64,000 nt of DNA from Seongchinamella unica. Lineage in GTDB: Bacteria; Pseudomonadota; Gammaproteobacteria; Pseudomonadales; Halieaceae. Location: positions 629,231 through 693,230 of the forward strand of contig NZ_SMSE01000003.1 of the NCBI RefSeq assembly GCF_004354085.1, given 5' to 3'. This document shows positions 14,820 to 23,650 of the stretch, piece after piece (the stretch's first letter is position 1; every line of letters starts with the position of its first letter). The translations under genes were made by a program, and so were the position numbers. Under the pieces are notes generated by a model, which did not search any database, had not been told where the DNA came from, and was given only the letters and a program-made list of their open reading frames with translations.

Positions 14820-16085
14820 CTACAGGCTGAACCGGGCTTCCAGATAGACCCGGTTGCGGTCGTAGTCGTACAGGTCCAGGTCCGAGTTGCGGTCTTCGTA
14901 GCGATACCCCGCCCCCAGGTCAAGCCAGCGGCGCAGGGCATAGGAGTAGCCCAGTTCCACCCCGTACACATCGTCCTGGCGGTCGGAGCCGGAATAGTCC
15001 TCGTTGCGGAACAGGGCGGACAACCGGGTACTGGCGCGGCCATTCCAGTCGTGATCCCAGTCCAGCCGTGTCTCCTGGGTATTCACCGAATCACCCAGGC
15101 CGTTGGTCTCCTGGCTGAACCGCCCTGAGGTCAGGTGAAACACCGAGTAGCTGCGCGGCGTGTAGAAGGCATCAATCTGCCAGGAGAAGCCGTCGTCGTC
15201 CTCGCGCCGGGCAGATTGGTAGCGCCGGTCGAAGCTGCCCAGCTTCACGCTGCCGGAAGTCCTGGCGGTGGGCTCCCAGCTTACCCCCAGGAAGTAGTTG
15301 TACTCGTCGCTGTCGAAGCTGCCGCCGCGGCGCAGTGGGTCTACCAGGTCGTAGCGCACTTCCTGGTAATTCACCTCCGCCAACACATCGGTACGACTGC
15401 CCACCTTCCAGAAAAAGGTGCCCCGGTAGCGGTCGGTATCGCGGTCCCGGTACTGGGTGTCGGCGCGGAAATTCTGGTACTCGATGTCCTGGTACTTGTA
15501 CTCCAGGGTGACCCGGCCACGGGAATTCCGGTTACCCAGGGTGTAATCGGTGCCCAGGCTTTCCCGCTCGTACTCGACCGGCTCGTCGATAAGATTTGCC
15601 ACCCCTTCGGAAAGGCCGGTACCCCGCTGTTCGTGGGTATCCCAGTACTCGCCGTAAATGTTCCAGACATTTCTGGCGTTGAACTCGTGATGCACATCGA
15701 TGTTGAAGCGGTGATCGGTGTAGTCGTCGTCGCTGCTGTCAAAGTAGCGCCAGTCGGTCAGCCTGTAGTCAAAGGAGTAGGTGTTGAGCCCGTTCTGCAG
15801 CCAGGCCTGGACCTTGGGTTCGATCACGCTGAGCCCGGTCTCTTTCTTGTTGTCCGGCGTCCGGAACAGGTTGTCCACGTACTCCAGCCGCGAGTCCAGG
15901 GTGGGCGTGATAAAGACGGAACCCCATTGCAGGTTGGCGGGCTCGAGCGCCGAGGCGGGAACCCCTATCGCCCCCATCCCCAGAACCGCTGCCCCCAGCA
16001 AGGGCCTGCGCATCTCAAATTGTCTCATTGCGTGTTCAATTCCCAGGCTCGCAGCCAGGTATCCAGAATTACCCAAGCCGCCCAT
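14820..16085 (-). CDS. Outer-membrane beta-barrel protein of the EPS locus
   Basis: Up to 421 residues. It is rich in alternating aromatic and polar strands (for example GRVTLEYKYQDIEYQNFRA, DVYGVELGYSYALRRWLDLG) and ends in a C-terminal hydrophobic residue after RVYLEARFSL, as outer-membrane barrels do. Such BBP2-like barrels (VpsM type) occur in exopolysaccharide loci and may provide the exit pore. The start is uncertain: ATG 16085 overlaps the upstream stop (TAATG), but ATG 16028 or 16013 gives a cleaner signal peptide (MRRPLLGAAVLGMGAIGVPA, cut near ASA). Confidence 0.72.
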   Translation of the reverse strand: MGGLGNSGYLAASLGIEHAMRQFEMRRPLLGAAVLGMGAIGVPASALEPANLQWGSVFITPTLDSRLEYVDNLFRTPDNKKETGLSVIEPKVQAWLQNGLNTYSFDYRLTDWRYFDSSDDDYTDHRFNIDVHHEFNARNVWNIYGEYWDTHEQRGTGLSEGVANLIDEPVEYERESLGTDYTLGNRNSRGRVTLEYKYQDIEYQNFRADTQYRDRDTDRYRGTFFWKVGSRTDVLAEVNYQEVRYDLVDPLRRGGSFDSDEYNYFLGVSWEPTARTSGSVKLGSFDRRYQSARREDDDGFSWQIDAFYTPRSYSVFHLTSGRFSQETNGLGDSVNTQETRLDWDHDWNGRASTRLSALFRNEDYSGSDRQDDVYGVELGYSYALRRWLDLGAGYRYEDRNSDLDLYDYDRNRVYLEARFSL

Positions 16086-17515
16086 TATAGATTGTTTGCT
16101 TTATTTTTCACCGCCCAAAACGGGGCGGCTGCGCCGCCCGGCAGGGCTCTCACCACCACCGCCATGGCCAGGATAATGACAAAGGTCAGTGCGTTGGCCG
16201 GTATCTGTAAATTGAAATCCGCGGTCGAGTGAATGGCCGCCCACGCTATCGTCATCAGCACGGCAAAGGCCGCGCCTCTGAGCAGGGGCGTGCGCCGCGT
16301 TCGCAGCGCTCGCAAGGCCTGCACGGCGCACAGGATAACCACCGCCAGCAACGCCGCGGCGGCCGGCAGGCCCAGTTCGACCGCAAATTCCAGGTAGTCA
16401 TTGTGGGCGTGGTCATAAAAGCCCGGCAGGTCCGCGGGCTGGAAGTTGGGAAACACGCCGTAGTAGCTGCCCCCGCCGGAACCCGTGAGGGGGAAGTGCT
16501 GCAGGTAATCCCAGGTATAGGCGTTGGACCACACCCGCCCCTCGGTCTCCGGGTTGGTTTGTTCCAGCCGCTGCACCAGTTGGTCGAAACCGAACCAGCG
16601 TCCGAGGATGAACATGTCCACCACCAGCAGACTGCCCAGGAAGGCCAGAACCCGGGACGAGAAGCGCCCGCTGGCAACCATGTATAACGTGCCGGCAAAC
16701 GCCAGCGAGGTGAAAAAAGCCACATTACCCATGCGCGACCGGGTCAGCACCAGGGCAATCACCATCACCGCCAGGTAAATCCGCAGCCGGATTTTGGCGC
16801 TCAGCAACAGGCGTAGCCAGCGCTCGAGGCGCTGCTTCCAGTTCTCCCCCCCGGTGACCGCCAGTTGCGAAAGCAGCAGGCCAATGCCCGCGGCCAGGCA
16901 CATCACCAGGTAGCCCGCCAGATGGTTGCGGTTGACAAAGGTGCCGGTGGCGACGCCCTGGCCCGCGTACTTTTCCACCAGGAAGCCATACTCGAGGCCG
17001 CTGAGCACCATGAAAGCCCCATAGGCGGCCTGGAAGGTGCCACTGAAAACCAGTACCTGCAGCAGCAGGCGCAAGCGCCGCTGGCTGTTGATGAGGGCAA
17101 TGGTGAGGAAAAAGGCCGCGGTCAACGCGCAGCCCTGCAGCAGGTAAAAGCGGGTGGCGGTCGGGTCCAGGGAGAGGCTCAGCCACCCTTCCCGCAGGTG
17201 CCAGGCAAATGCCTCGGGGGACAGCATTGCCACCACTGGGCGCGGCAGGGGAAGGCCCTGCAACAGCACCCAGCACTGCACCAGTACCAGCAGCGCCAGC
17301 GGCCAGCGCCCATAGTGCCAGGCGTTTGCGCCGATGCTGGTGCGACCGGCCAGGAACAGCAGCAGCCACCCCAGCAACAGGCAGGACACAAGCACTACCA
17401 GCAGGCCGGCCGCCCAGGGGCGATTGGAGGCAAAGGGCAGGGGCGCCCAGACCAGGATCGCCAGGTAAAAGGCGAACAGCCCGGACTCCAGGCGCCCGGG
17501 AATGAAGCTAGGCAT
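16085..17515 (-). CDS. O-antigen ligase/polymerase family protein (Wzy-like)
   Basis: 476 residues with about 11-12 membrane spans. The superfamily marks are the GTFVNRNHLAGYLVM segment in the middle and the large periplasmic loop with GSGGGSYYGVFPNFQPADL and YDHAHNDYLEFAVELG, whose His-Asn-Asp is typical of this family. It would polymerise lipid-linked repeat units on the periplasmic side. It lies upstream of the barrel gene, overlapping it by the TAATG junction. It has normal high GC, unlike the second polymerase-like gene at 1278-2438. Confidence 0.82.
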   Translation of the reverse strand: MPSFIPGRLESGLFAFYLAILVWAPLPFASNRPWAAGLLVVLVSCLLLGWLLLFLAGRTSIGANAWHYGRWPLALLVLVQCWVLLQGLPLPRPVVAMLSPEAFAWHLREGWLSLSLDPTATRFYLLQGCALTAAFFLTIALINSQRRLRLLLQVLVFSGTFQAAYGAFMVLSGLEYGFLVEKYAGQGVATGTFVNRNHLAGYLVMCLAAGIGLLLSQLAVTGGENWKQRLERWLRLLLSAKIRLRIYLAVMVIALVLTRSRMGNVAFFTSLAFAGTLYMVASGRFSSRVLAFLGSLLVVDMFILGRWFGFDQLVQRLEQTNPETEGRVWSNAYTWDYLQHFPLTGSGGGSYYGVFPNFQPADLPGFYDHAHNDYLEFAVELGLPAAAALLAVVILCAVQALRALRTRRTPLLRGAAFAVLMTIAWAAIHSTADFNLQIPANALTFVIILAMAVVVRALPGGAAAPFWAVKNKANNL

Positions 17516-17536
17516 ATTCCCGGCGACTGGGGCGGA

Positions 17537-18022
17537 TCAGGAAGCCGGGCTCACGGGTGGCCGGGTGCCGCCAAGCGGGGGACGGGTACCACCGCCGGGG
17601 CCCTGGGGATTATAGGCGCCACCACCGGTCGGTTCCGCGGGGTCGTGGTGGATGAAGGGCTGGTCCATAAACTCCAGATAGGCCTGCAACGCGGCATCGA
17701 CCGCCGCACTGTCGCCGGAGGCGAGCCGGGCAGCCGCGGCCACTGACTCCGCCTCTGGCAGGTTTGCAGCCGCGGCAATGCCAGCACGAGTGAAGGAATC
17801 GGCGTTGGCCTCGCCCCCGGCCTCAATGGCCATTGCCGTTGCATCCTCAAGGCCGAGCTCAAAGGGCGCCTGCTGCAACTGGCTGATGATGGCGGCGTGC
17901 TCGACACCTTCGGTCAGTGCTGCATTAACCGCTGTGACCACTGCTTCCGGGGCGGCTGACCGGGCCTGTGCCGCCATTACCATCAACACTATTGCACAGA
18001 GGGCGGAGAGCATACGATTCAT
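17537..18022 (-). CDS. Secreted protein of unknown function with Gly/Pro-rich tail
   Basis: 161 residues. It has a signal peptide (MNRMLSALCAIVLMVMAAQA, cut near ARSA), an Ala-rich helical middle and a low-complexity tail with two GGTRPP units (GGGTRPPLGGTRPPVSPAS). It starts at ATG 18022 and lies 21 bases upstream of the polymerase gene on the same strand, so it is probably the first gene of the exopolysaccharide operon. I do not recognise the family. The flexible tail suggests a periplasmic or surface role in polymer export, but this is a guess. Confidence 0.6.
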   Translation of the reverse strand: MNRMLSALCAIVLMVMAAQARSAAPEAVVTAVNAALTEGVEHAAIISQLQQAPFELGLEDATAMAIEAGGEANADSFTRAGIAAAANLPEAESVAAAARLASGDSAAVDAALQAYLEFMDQPFIHHDPAEPTGGGAYNPQGPGGGTRPPLGGTRPPVSPAS

Positions 18023-18122
18023 ACATTAATCCCGGGGCAGACGAAGCGCGAAAAGTTCAAAGCAGGTGCCAACACCGTAATTTTTTCTTCCCGGGGTGTC
18101 AATTTCCGCTGACAAACGCGGC

Positions 18123-18572
18123 TTACCATGCGAAACCGGCAATCACCACAAAGCGCTCACTACCGGCCTCACCACTCACTATACGGTCGCCGCATTGCAG
18201 CCAGGCGTGGGCCAGTGAGTCGCTTTCCCGGGGGAAACCTTCGCGGTTGACCCCGAGGTAAAATTGTCCCGGTATCCCGCGCCGCACCAGCAGGTGCCGG
18301 GTTGCCAATACCTGCGCCAGGCAGCGGCTGGACCAGGGGGTGGCCGCAGCCGCATGCGCCACCAGGCGGCCCAACTCCTCCGCCCTCGCCACAATCTCCG
18401 GCGCCAGTGCCGGGGGTGTCTGCCCGCCGTTATCTCGCGCCAGGTCCCGGGTGATTCGCTTCAATGGTACGCTTGCCAGCGCGAGCCGGTAGTACAGCAG
18501 CAGGCACCAGGCCTGGCCCATCAGCATTTTCTGGCGAAAGCTTAACGCCAGGAATTTTTTGGCGCGATGCAT
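18123..18572 (-). CDS. Lasso peptide B2 protein (transglutaminase-like leader peptidase)
   Basis: 149 residues matching the stand-alone B2 domain of lasso biosynthesis (C-terminal part of McjB). The catalytic Cys84 is in WSSRCLAQVLATRHLLVRRG and His122 in SLAHAWLQCG. The third member of the triad is less clear: Asp129 or Glu135 (VSGE) is nearby. B2 removes the leader from the precursor with help from the B1/RRE protein, which is not fused here and not found nearby. The gene is divergent from exporter D, with about 95 bases between its ATG (18572) and the D start. Confidence 0.85.
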   Translation of the reverse strand: MHRAKKFLALSFRQKMLMGQAWCLLLYYRLALASVPLKRITRDLARDNGGQTPPALAPEIVARAEELGRLVAHAAAATPWSSRCLAQVLATRHLLVRRGIPGQFYLGVNREGFPRESDSLAHAWLQCGDRIVSGEAGSERFVVIAGFAW

Positions 18573-18666
18573 TGGCAGTGGCGACCCGTGGACCTAATTG
18601 TGTACGCTGGCCACTTTAACAAATCAGCCCGTGCAATCCCATCCACGGCAGCGAAGCGGACAGGCA

Positions 18667-20367
18667 ATGAATCTCACCCCCCTGCTGGGCATTATCACCC
18701 CCCATCGCCGGGTGCTGTATGCGATCCTGGCACTGATGCTGGCCTCGGCGGGGCTCAATCTGCTACAGCCCTGGCTCGCCGGAAAGCTGACTGAGGCAGT
18801 GCTGGGCAACACCGGCGCCTGGAATGTACAACAGTTACTGCTGCTGTGGCTGCCGCTGCTGGCACTGCGCGCCATATTCGAGTTTGGCAGCCGCTACCGT
18901 ACGGGTTCTGCCGGCGAGGAGATGAGCGCGCAACTGAGATTGCGGGTATTCCAGCACCTGCAGGCACTGCCACTGAGCTACTACCAGCAGCGGCGCAAGG
19001 GTGAAGTGCTTACCCTCCTGGGCAAGGACGCAGATATCATCAGCCACTTTGTTACCAGCACCCTGGTCAGCCTGCTGCCACTGGCACTGACCTTTATCGG
19101 GGCCCTGGTGATGATGCTGTTCATCGACCCATTAATCGCACTGCTCGCTGCCCTGCTGCTGCCGCTTTACTACCTGGCGATGAAGCTGCTGGGGCGCCAT
19201 ATCCGCCCCGTTTCCAGGGCCTGGGTCAGCGCCTACAGCGACTTGATCAGTTTTTTTGAACAGCACCTGAGCATGAAGCCGGCGGTCAAAAGTTTTGCCC
19301 GCGAAGAACTGGAGGAATCCCGGTTCATGACCCACAACCAATATTTCCTCAGCCTGGCGCGCCGCCAACTGCTGCTGGAAGCCCTGCTGCCACCGGTCAT
19401 TGGCCTGTTGGCCGGCCTGGGACTGCTGCTACTGCTGTGGCTGGGCAGTGCGCGCATCGAGGCCGGACAATTGAGCCCGGCGAACATGGTCAGCCTGCTG
19501 CTGTACGCAATGTTGATGAGCCAGCCACTGCGCAGCCTGGCCAATGTCTATGGCCAGGTGCAACAAACCCTGGGGGCCGCAGAGCGCATTTTGCAGTTAC
19601 TGGCTGAGCAGCCAGAGCCGGATGATCGGGGCCTGGCTGTCCTGCCCCCGGTGCGCGGCGATATCCTCTTTGACCAGGTGTATTTCCGCTACCCGCAGGG
19701 CAAGCCGGTGTTGGTAAACCGCAACCTGCACATCCGCGCCGGGGAAACTGTGGCCCTTGTCGGCCCCAATGGCGCGGGCAAATCCACCATTGTCTTCCTG
19801 CTGCAACGCATGGCGGACCCAGACCAGGGGCGTATCCTGATTGATAACATCGACATTGCCAGCGTCAGCCTGTCCAGCCTGCGGCGCCAGATCGGCCTGG
19901 TCGCACAGCATACCCTGCTGGTGAACGGAAGCGTTGCCGACAATATTGCCTGGGGCTGCCCGGGGGTTGATAAGTCAGCCATTGAAGCGGCTGCGCGCAA
20001 GGCCATGGCAGACGGATTTATTGCCGCGCTGCCCGAGGCCTATGACACCCTGATCGGCGACCAGGGCATTAAATTATCGGGTGGACAAAGACAGCGCATC
20101 TCCCTGGCCCGGACCCTGTTGCTGGATCCGCCGATCCTGATTCTGGACGAGGCCACCGCGATGTTTGATCCCGAGGGAGAAGCTGATTTATTCGAGGCCT
20201 GTCGGCAGTTGATGGCCGATCGAACCGTGATCATCATTACGCACCGGCCGGCAGCACTGGCACTGGCAGACCGCGTGCTGACCATTGAACCGGTGACTGA
20301 TAACGGGCACGGGGGTACATTCAATGCACGAGCGGGCGCCGATCAAGACCTGTTGCAGCCCTTGTAG
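18667..20367 (+). CDS. ABC transporter, fused permease-ATPase (lasso peptide exporter D)
   Basis: 566 residues from the ATG at 18667 (MNLTPLLGIITPHRRV); an in-frame start at 18598 adds 23 residues without membrane character. Six membrane spans occupy about 1-310. The ATPase domain follows: Walker A GPNGAGKST (about 366), signature KLSGGQRQRISLAR (about 468), Walker B ILILDEATAMFDPEGE. No C39 peptidase domain is present, as expected where B2 cuts the leader. It would export and give self-immunity to the mature lasso peptide. Its last 25 bases overlap the 3' end of the precursor gene on the other strand. Confidence 0.88.
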   Translation: MNLTPLLGIITPHRRVLYAILALMLASAGLNLLQPWLAGKLTEAVLGNTGAWNVQQLLLLWLPLLALRAIFEFGSRYRTGSAGEEMSAQLRLRVFQHLQALPLSYYQQRRKGEVLTLLGKDADIISHFVTSTLVSLLPLALTFIGALVMMLFIDPLIALLAALLLPLYYLAMKLLGRHIRPVSRAWVSAYSDLISFFEQHLSMKPAVKSFAREELEESRFMTHNQYFLSLARRQLLLEALLPPVIGLLAGLGLLLLLWLGSARIEAGQLSPANMVSLLLYAMLMSQPLRSLANVYGQVQQTLGAAERILQLLAEQPEPDDRGLAVLPPVRGDILFDQVYFRYPQGKPVLVNRNLHIRAGETVALVGPNGAGKSTIVFLLQRMADPDQGRILIDNIDIASVSLSSLRRQIGLVAQHTLLVNGSVADNIAWGCPGVDKSAIEAAARKAMADGFIAALPEAYDTLIGDQGIKLSGGQRQRISLARTLLLDPPILILDEATAMFDPEGEADLFEACRQLMADRTVIIITHRPAALALADRVLTIEPVTDNGHGGTFNARAGADQDLLQPL

Positions 20368-20525
20368 TGACCGTTGTTGCCGCACTCGTCAACCTGGCTG
20401 TTGTTAAGCGAACCGGTTCTGTCACGCACCGCACCCAGATTCCAGAAGCGGGGGGTTTTGTAGGACAATCTCTGGCTCGCCGCAGCGCTGGTAAGAGATT
20501 GCTTGTCGGTTTCTTTTATTGCCAC
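20343..20525 (-). CDS. Lasso peptide precursor A
   Basis: A 60-residue precursor from a GTG at 20525, two bases after the cyclase stop, with AAGAG upstream. The leader carries the lasso recognition pattern: Tyr22, Pro25, Gly31 and Thr37 in YKTPRFWNLGAVRDRT (Phe27 in the usual Leu place). With Thr at -2 the core starts at Ser39 (SLNNSQVDEC...) and has 22 residues. Ring acceptors could be Asp46 (core 8) or Glu47 (core 9). Cys48 and Cys57 (core 10 and 19) lie after the ring. The core ends ...GCNRS with Ser60. If Thr is taken as -1, Gly38 starts the core and Asp46 becomes position 9. A longer in-frame ATG (20591) overlaps the cyclase and is less likely. Confidence 0.85.
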   Translation of the reverse strand: MAIKETDKQSLTSAAASQRLSYKTPRFWNLGAVRDRTGSLNNSQVDECGNNGHYKGCNRS

Positions 20526-20527
20526 GT

Positions 20528-22444
20528 TTATCCACTCTTGTTGTGCTGCAACCAGGACGCGAGTACGAAAGCCGCTTTGGCGCGTGTGCACACGACATCA
20601 AAAGCCCGCCGCTCTTCCGGCAGGCTGTTAAGCCCTGATAACAGGGCGTTCAGTTTATCATCATCCAAACGCCCGGCAAGTAAGGCCCGGGACCCGGCGA
20701 TGGTCTCTTGAATATGCTTGCGCTCACGCAGCAACCAGGCGCGCTCGAAGTCCCAGCCAACGTGGTCGTTGGCGCCACGGCGCCAGCAGATGGCCGGCGG
20801 CAGTTCCCGTTCAGCGGCCAGGCGCATCAGATATTTGTTCCAACCTTCCTGTACTTTCAGCTGCCAGGGCAGGCCCAGCATGAACTCAACCAGCCGCTTG
20901 TCCATTAGCGGATGACGCGGCTCCACGCCCACGCTGGCCGCCAGGCGGTGATAGCGCTCCAGGCCCACCACAGAATACGGGTGCCGCAGGTAATCGATAC
21001 TCAACTGGGCAATCGGCTGCGGGCCTGCAGCGGGCTGTTTGTAATCCCGCAATTGCCGTAGCCTCTGGCCGAGGCCGATATCGCGGGCAAACTCCCGATT
21101 CACCAGGCTGCTCGCCAGTGCCAGGCGCTCGGCCCGGCCCACACTGAATTTCCGTCTTAGCCGGCGCAGCGGGTCGGGCACAAGTGCAAACCGCGTGCTC
21201 TGCCAGCTCAGCGAGAGCGTCCCGACCTGGCCGCCATAGGTGTTTTCGGCCTGCAGCCCGCAGAGGCGTAACGCCTCCCGCCAGCGCCCGGCCCGCATCA
21301 GATATGCCGGATAGTTGGGGGGGACCGAAGCGGCGCCGTCGCCGTCTATCCCATCCAGCACCACCCGGTACTGCCCCTGTTCGGCCCGCAGGTACACTGC
21401 CGCCACCATCAGCATCGGGTCAAAAGGCTCGAACGGATTCGTCAGCAGGGCGTTCAGCTTCTGCTCCAGGTTACCGGGGTCTTCAGCCTGCACACCGTGC
21501 CAGTCCAGGCCGCCCTGGGCCACCACCTGGTCGATATGCTGGCGCTCACGGACTGCCCGCTCACTGCTGCCCAGGGCGGAGATCACCGGCAGGCGGTCAG
21601 GCCCTCGCAGCCGCCTTGCGTGCGCGACGATGGTGGATGAATCCAGGCCACCGCTGAGCATGGCCGCACAGCCTGACCCCGGCTCCAGTCGGTCGGCCAC
21701 CGCCTGGCGATAGAGGCTGTCGAAAGCCTCCACCGCGTCGTTGGTGCACCACTCCGTCTCGGGTTCCGTGGGCAGTTCCGGCTGCCAGTACTGGCGGATG
21801 TGCAGCCCCTGCTCGCCATAGGTCAGCACATGAGCGGGCGGAAGACGGTACACGCTGGCGTAGAAGGTCGACTGCTTATCCAGACCCTCCAGCTCAACCA
21901 CCAGGAAGTCGGCGATCCTGGCTTCATTGAGCCCTATCCTATCCTGGAATGCCTGCCGGATAGCCCGGGCATCCGTGCAGAACGCCAGGCCGCCCGGCCC
22001 CAGGTAGTAGTTGAGTGGACGCACACCCAGATGATCACGGGCACAGAAAAGCCGGCGGCGCTTTTCGTCCCAGATGGCAAAGGCAAAGTCGCCGATCAGC
22101 CGGCTGACACAGTCCTCACCCCAGGTTTTATAAGCTTCCAGGATCAGCCGGCTGTCGCTGTAGGCCGCGACCTGTTGGTCGAGGCGCAGGCTGGCTAGCA
22201 GTTCCCTGCGGTTATCGAGGCGGGCGTCGGCCACCACCGCCAGCCCGGCCGGCTCATCGTGCAGTACACCGTCCTGCGGCCGCGTGGGAGAGGTATTGAG
22301 CAGGTGCTGACCCAGACAGAGGCCGGGCAGTTGCCGGGCAGACGTCGCATCCGGGCCCCATTGTCTGCAGGCGCCGGACAACCGCTCGAAGCGGGCTGCG
22401 GAATCGGCGGACTGCGCCGTCATCAAGCCAAAAATCGCACTCAA
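20528..22444 (-). CDS. Asparagine synthetase-like lasso cyclase C
   Basis: 638 residues. An N-terminal glutaminase-like domain (about 1-220) begins MSAIFG and lacks the catalytic Cys at position 2, so it cannot use glutamine in the usual way. The C-terminal synthetase domain has the ATP pyrophosphatase loop LSGGLDSST (264-270 for SGGLDSS). In lasso systems this enzyme adenylates the Asp/Glu side chain and closes the ring on the core N-terminus. It starts at a TTG overlapping the stop of the kinase gene (TTGA) and is followed two bases later by the precursor, so K-C-A form one coupled operon. Confidence 0.9.
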   Translation of the reverse strand: MSAIFGLMTAQSADSAARFERLSGACRQWGPDATSARQLPGLCLGQHLLNTSPTRPQDGVLHDEPAGLAVVADARLDNRRELLASLRLDQQVAAYSDSRLILEAYKTWGEDCVSRLIGDFAFAIWDEKRRRLFCARDHLGVRPLNYYLGPGGLAFCTDARAIRQAFQDRIGLNEARIADFLVVELEGLDKQSTFYASVYRLPPAHVLTYGEQGLHIRQYWQPELPTEPETEWCTNDAVEAFDSLYRQAVADRLEPGSGCAAMLSGGLDSSTIVAHARRLRGPDRLPVISALGSSERAVRERQHIDQVVAQGGLDWHGVQAEDPGNLEQKLNALLTNPFEPFDPMLMVAAVYLRAEQGQYRVVLDGIDGDGAASVPPNYPAYLMRAGRWREALRLCGLQAENTYGGQVGTLSLSWQSTRFALVPDPLRRLRRKFSVGRAERLALASSLVNREFARDIGLGQRLRQLRDYKQPAAGPQPIAQLSIDYLRHPYSVVGLERYHRLAASVGVEPRHPLMDKRLVEFMLGLPWQLKVQEGWNKYLMRLAAERELPPAICWRRGANDHVGWDFERAWLLRERKHIQETIAGSRALLAGRLDDDKLNALLSGLNSLPEERRAFDVVCTRAKAAFVLASWLQHNKSG

Positions 22445-23367
22445 AATACGCGCTCTAAGGCCTGGCGCACCGCGGGAAGCAGATCGAATTGCCGGGGGTA
22501 TTGCAGACGATAAACAGCGGGCCTGGCCGCCAATAAACCGTCGAAGGTCTCGAAGTGTTGTCGCATCACGGTTTTGTTGCCCGGATCGACCAGGAACAAT
22601 TGCTCGATCAGTGCCATAAGCTGGTCCGCGCCGGCCACCGGTTCGAGATCAATGGCCTGATCGGTGGACTTCTCCAGCAGAAACATCCCGTCCAGTTGGC
22701 CAGGCGCCGGCAATTGCGCTGCTGCACCCGGGGACAAATAGCGTTGCTTGCTGGAATAGTGGGCCACGTCACCAATACAGGCACCGAGTTCAGGCACTCT
22801 GGCTGCCGAGTCTTCGAACAATCGCACACCCGCGTAGTTGCCCACCAGCGATACTCCCCGGGAGGTGATTCGAACAGCAAAGCAATCATCGCTCAGCAGG
22901 GTTCCGCCCGCGGCAGCAAAACTCGCCGCCAGTGTTGACTTGCCCGCCCCCGACTGCCCAAGCAGGGCAAAACTTCTCTGGTGATAATTCACCAGCGCCC
23001 CGTGCAAAATCAGCTCTCCCGACTGCCCCAGCATCCGCGGTAACACCTGGTCAACCAGCAGGTGCCGCAGGGTGTACGCATTCAATGTCCTGCTCGGCTC
23101 AAAATAAACCGCACGGCAGTCAAGGCTTACCAGAAAGTCCTGCAGACCCAGGAAGCGCAGCCAGTAGCCTTCAGGGGCCATTCCCACGTGCAGGAAATCG
23201 GTTCCGTCACAGCTGCACCAGCGCTGTATCCAGCGCACTTGTCCAATCCTGAGCCCGGGATGCAGGCGCACGCCAAGGTGGGGGCTTGGTGCTCCGGCCT
23301 CCGCAGCCGGCAGTTCAGGCAGGGCAATGTCGCTCTCCAGCGGCACATCGAAAATGGTGTATTGCAA
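22441..23367 (-). CDS. HPr kinase-like protein of the lasso cluster (K)
   Basis: 308 residues with the HprK-type P-loop LLGQSGAGKSTLAASF (GQSGAGKST at 137-145), followed by the LLSDDCFAV segment (SDD at 159-161) characteristic of HPr-kinase-like folds. No HPr/PTS genes are near. In paeninodin-type clusters such a kinase phosphorylates the C-terminal Ser of the lasso precursor; the precursor here ends in Ser, which fits. TTG start at 23367. It overlaps the cyclase start by four bases. Confidence 0.87.
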   Translation of the reverse strand: MQYTIFDVPLESDIALPELPAAEAGAPSPHLGVRLHPGLRIGQVRWIQRWCSCDGTDFLHVGMAPEGYWLRFLGLQDFLVSLDCRAVYFEPSRTLNAYTLRHLLVDQVLPRMLGQSGELILHGALVNYHQRSFALLGQSGAGKSTLAASFAAAGGTLLSDDCFAVRITSRGVSLVGNYAGVRLFEDSAARVPELGACIGDVAHYSSKQRYLSPGAAAQLPAPGQLDGMFLLEKSTDQAIDLEPVAGADQLMALIEQLFLVDPGNKTVMRQHFETFDGLLAARPAVYRLQYPRQFDLLPAVRQALERVF

Positions 23368-23563
23368 GGGTGTTCCAATCCACAGGTAGACGCTGACATA
23401 CGCCGGAGCGTGTTATCAATCCGGTATATTATCACTGTCGCTGCCACTGAAAGCATTTTGGAGCGCGCTGTGGGCGCTGCCACTTACCGCCACTCATCAC
23501 TGGCCCGAAAGGCGTAACTGATCTAAAGTCAAAGAATAAAAGATCACAGCAGGGGTCAGTGCG

Positions 23564-23650
23564 ATGTTCAGCGCCGCAAAAGTGGCACCGGTGGCCGCCG
23601 GCATTCTGGCGTCCATGGTCAGTTATTCTCTCGCCAGTCCGGCGTGCTAA
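23564..23650 (+). CDS. Small signal-peptide-like ORF upstream of the repeat protein
   Basis: 28 codons from ATG 23564 with a purine-rich AGGGG upstream. The peptide MFSAAKVAPVAAGILASMVS continues YSLASPAC and looks like a signal sequence, then stops at TAA. The frame is the same as that of the large repeat protein starting 34 bases later. It may be a short leader ORF, a decayed first signal peptide or chance; no family is known. Confidence 0.3.
   Translation: MFSAAKVAPVAAGILASMVSYSLASPAC

Noticed and set aside
20528-22444. Housekeeping asparagine synthetase
   Set aside because: It lacks the glutaminase Cys at position 2, is followed at once by a lasso-type precursor and is overlapped by an HprK-like gene, so cyclase is far likelier.
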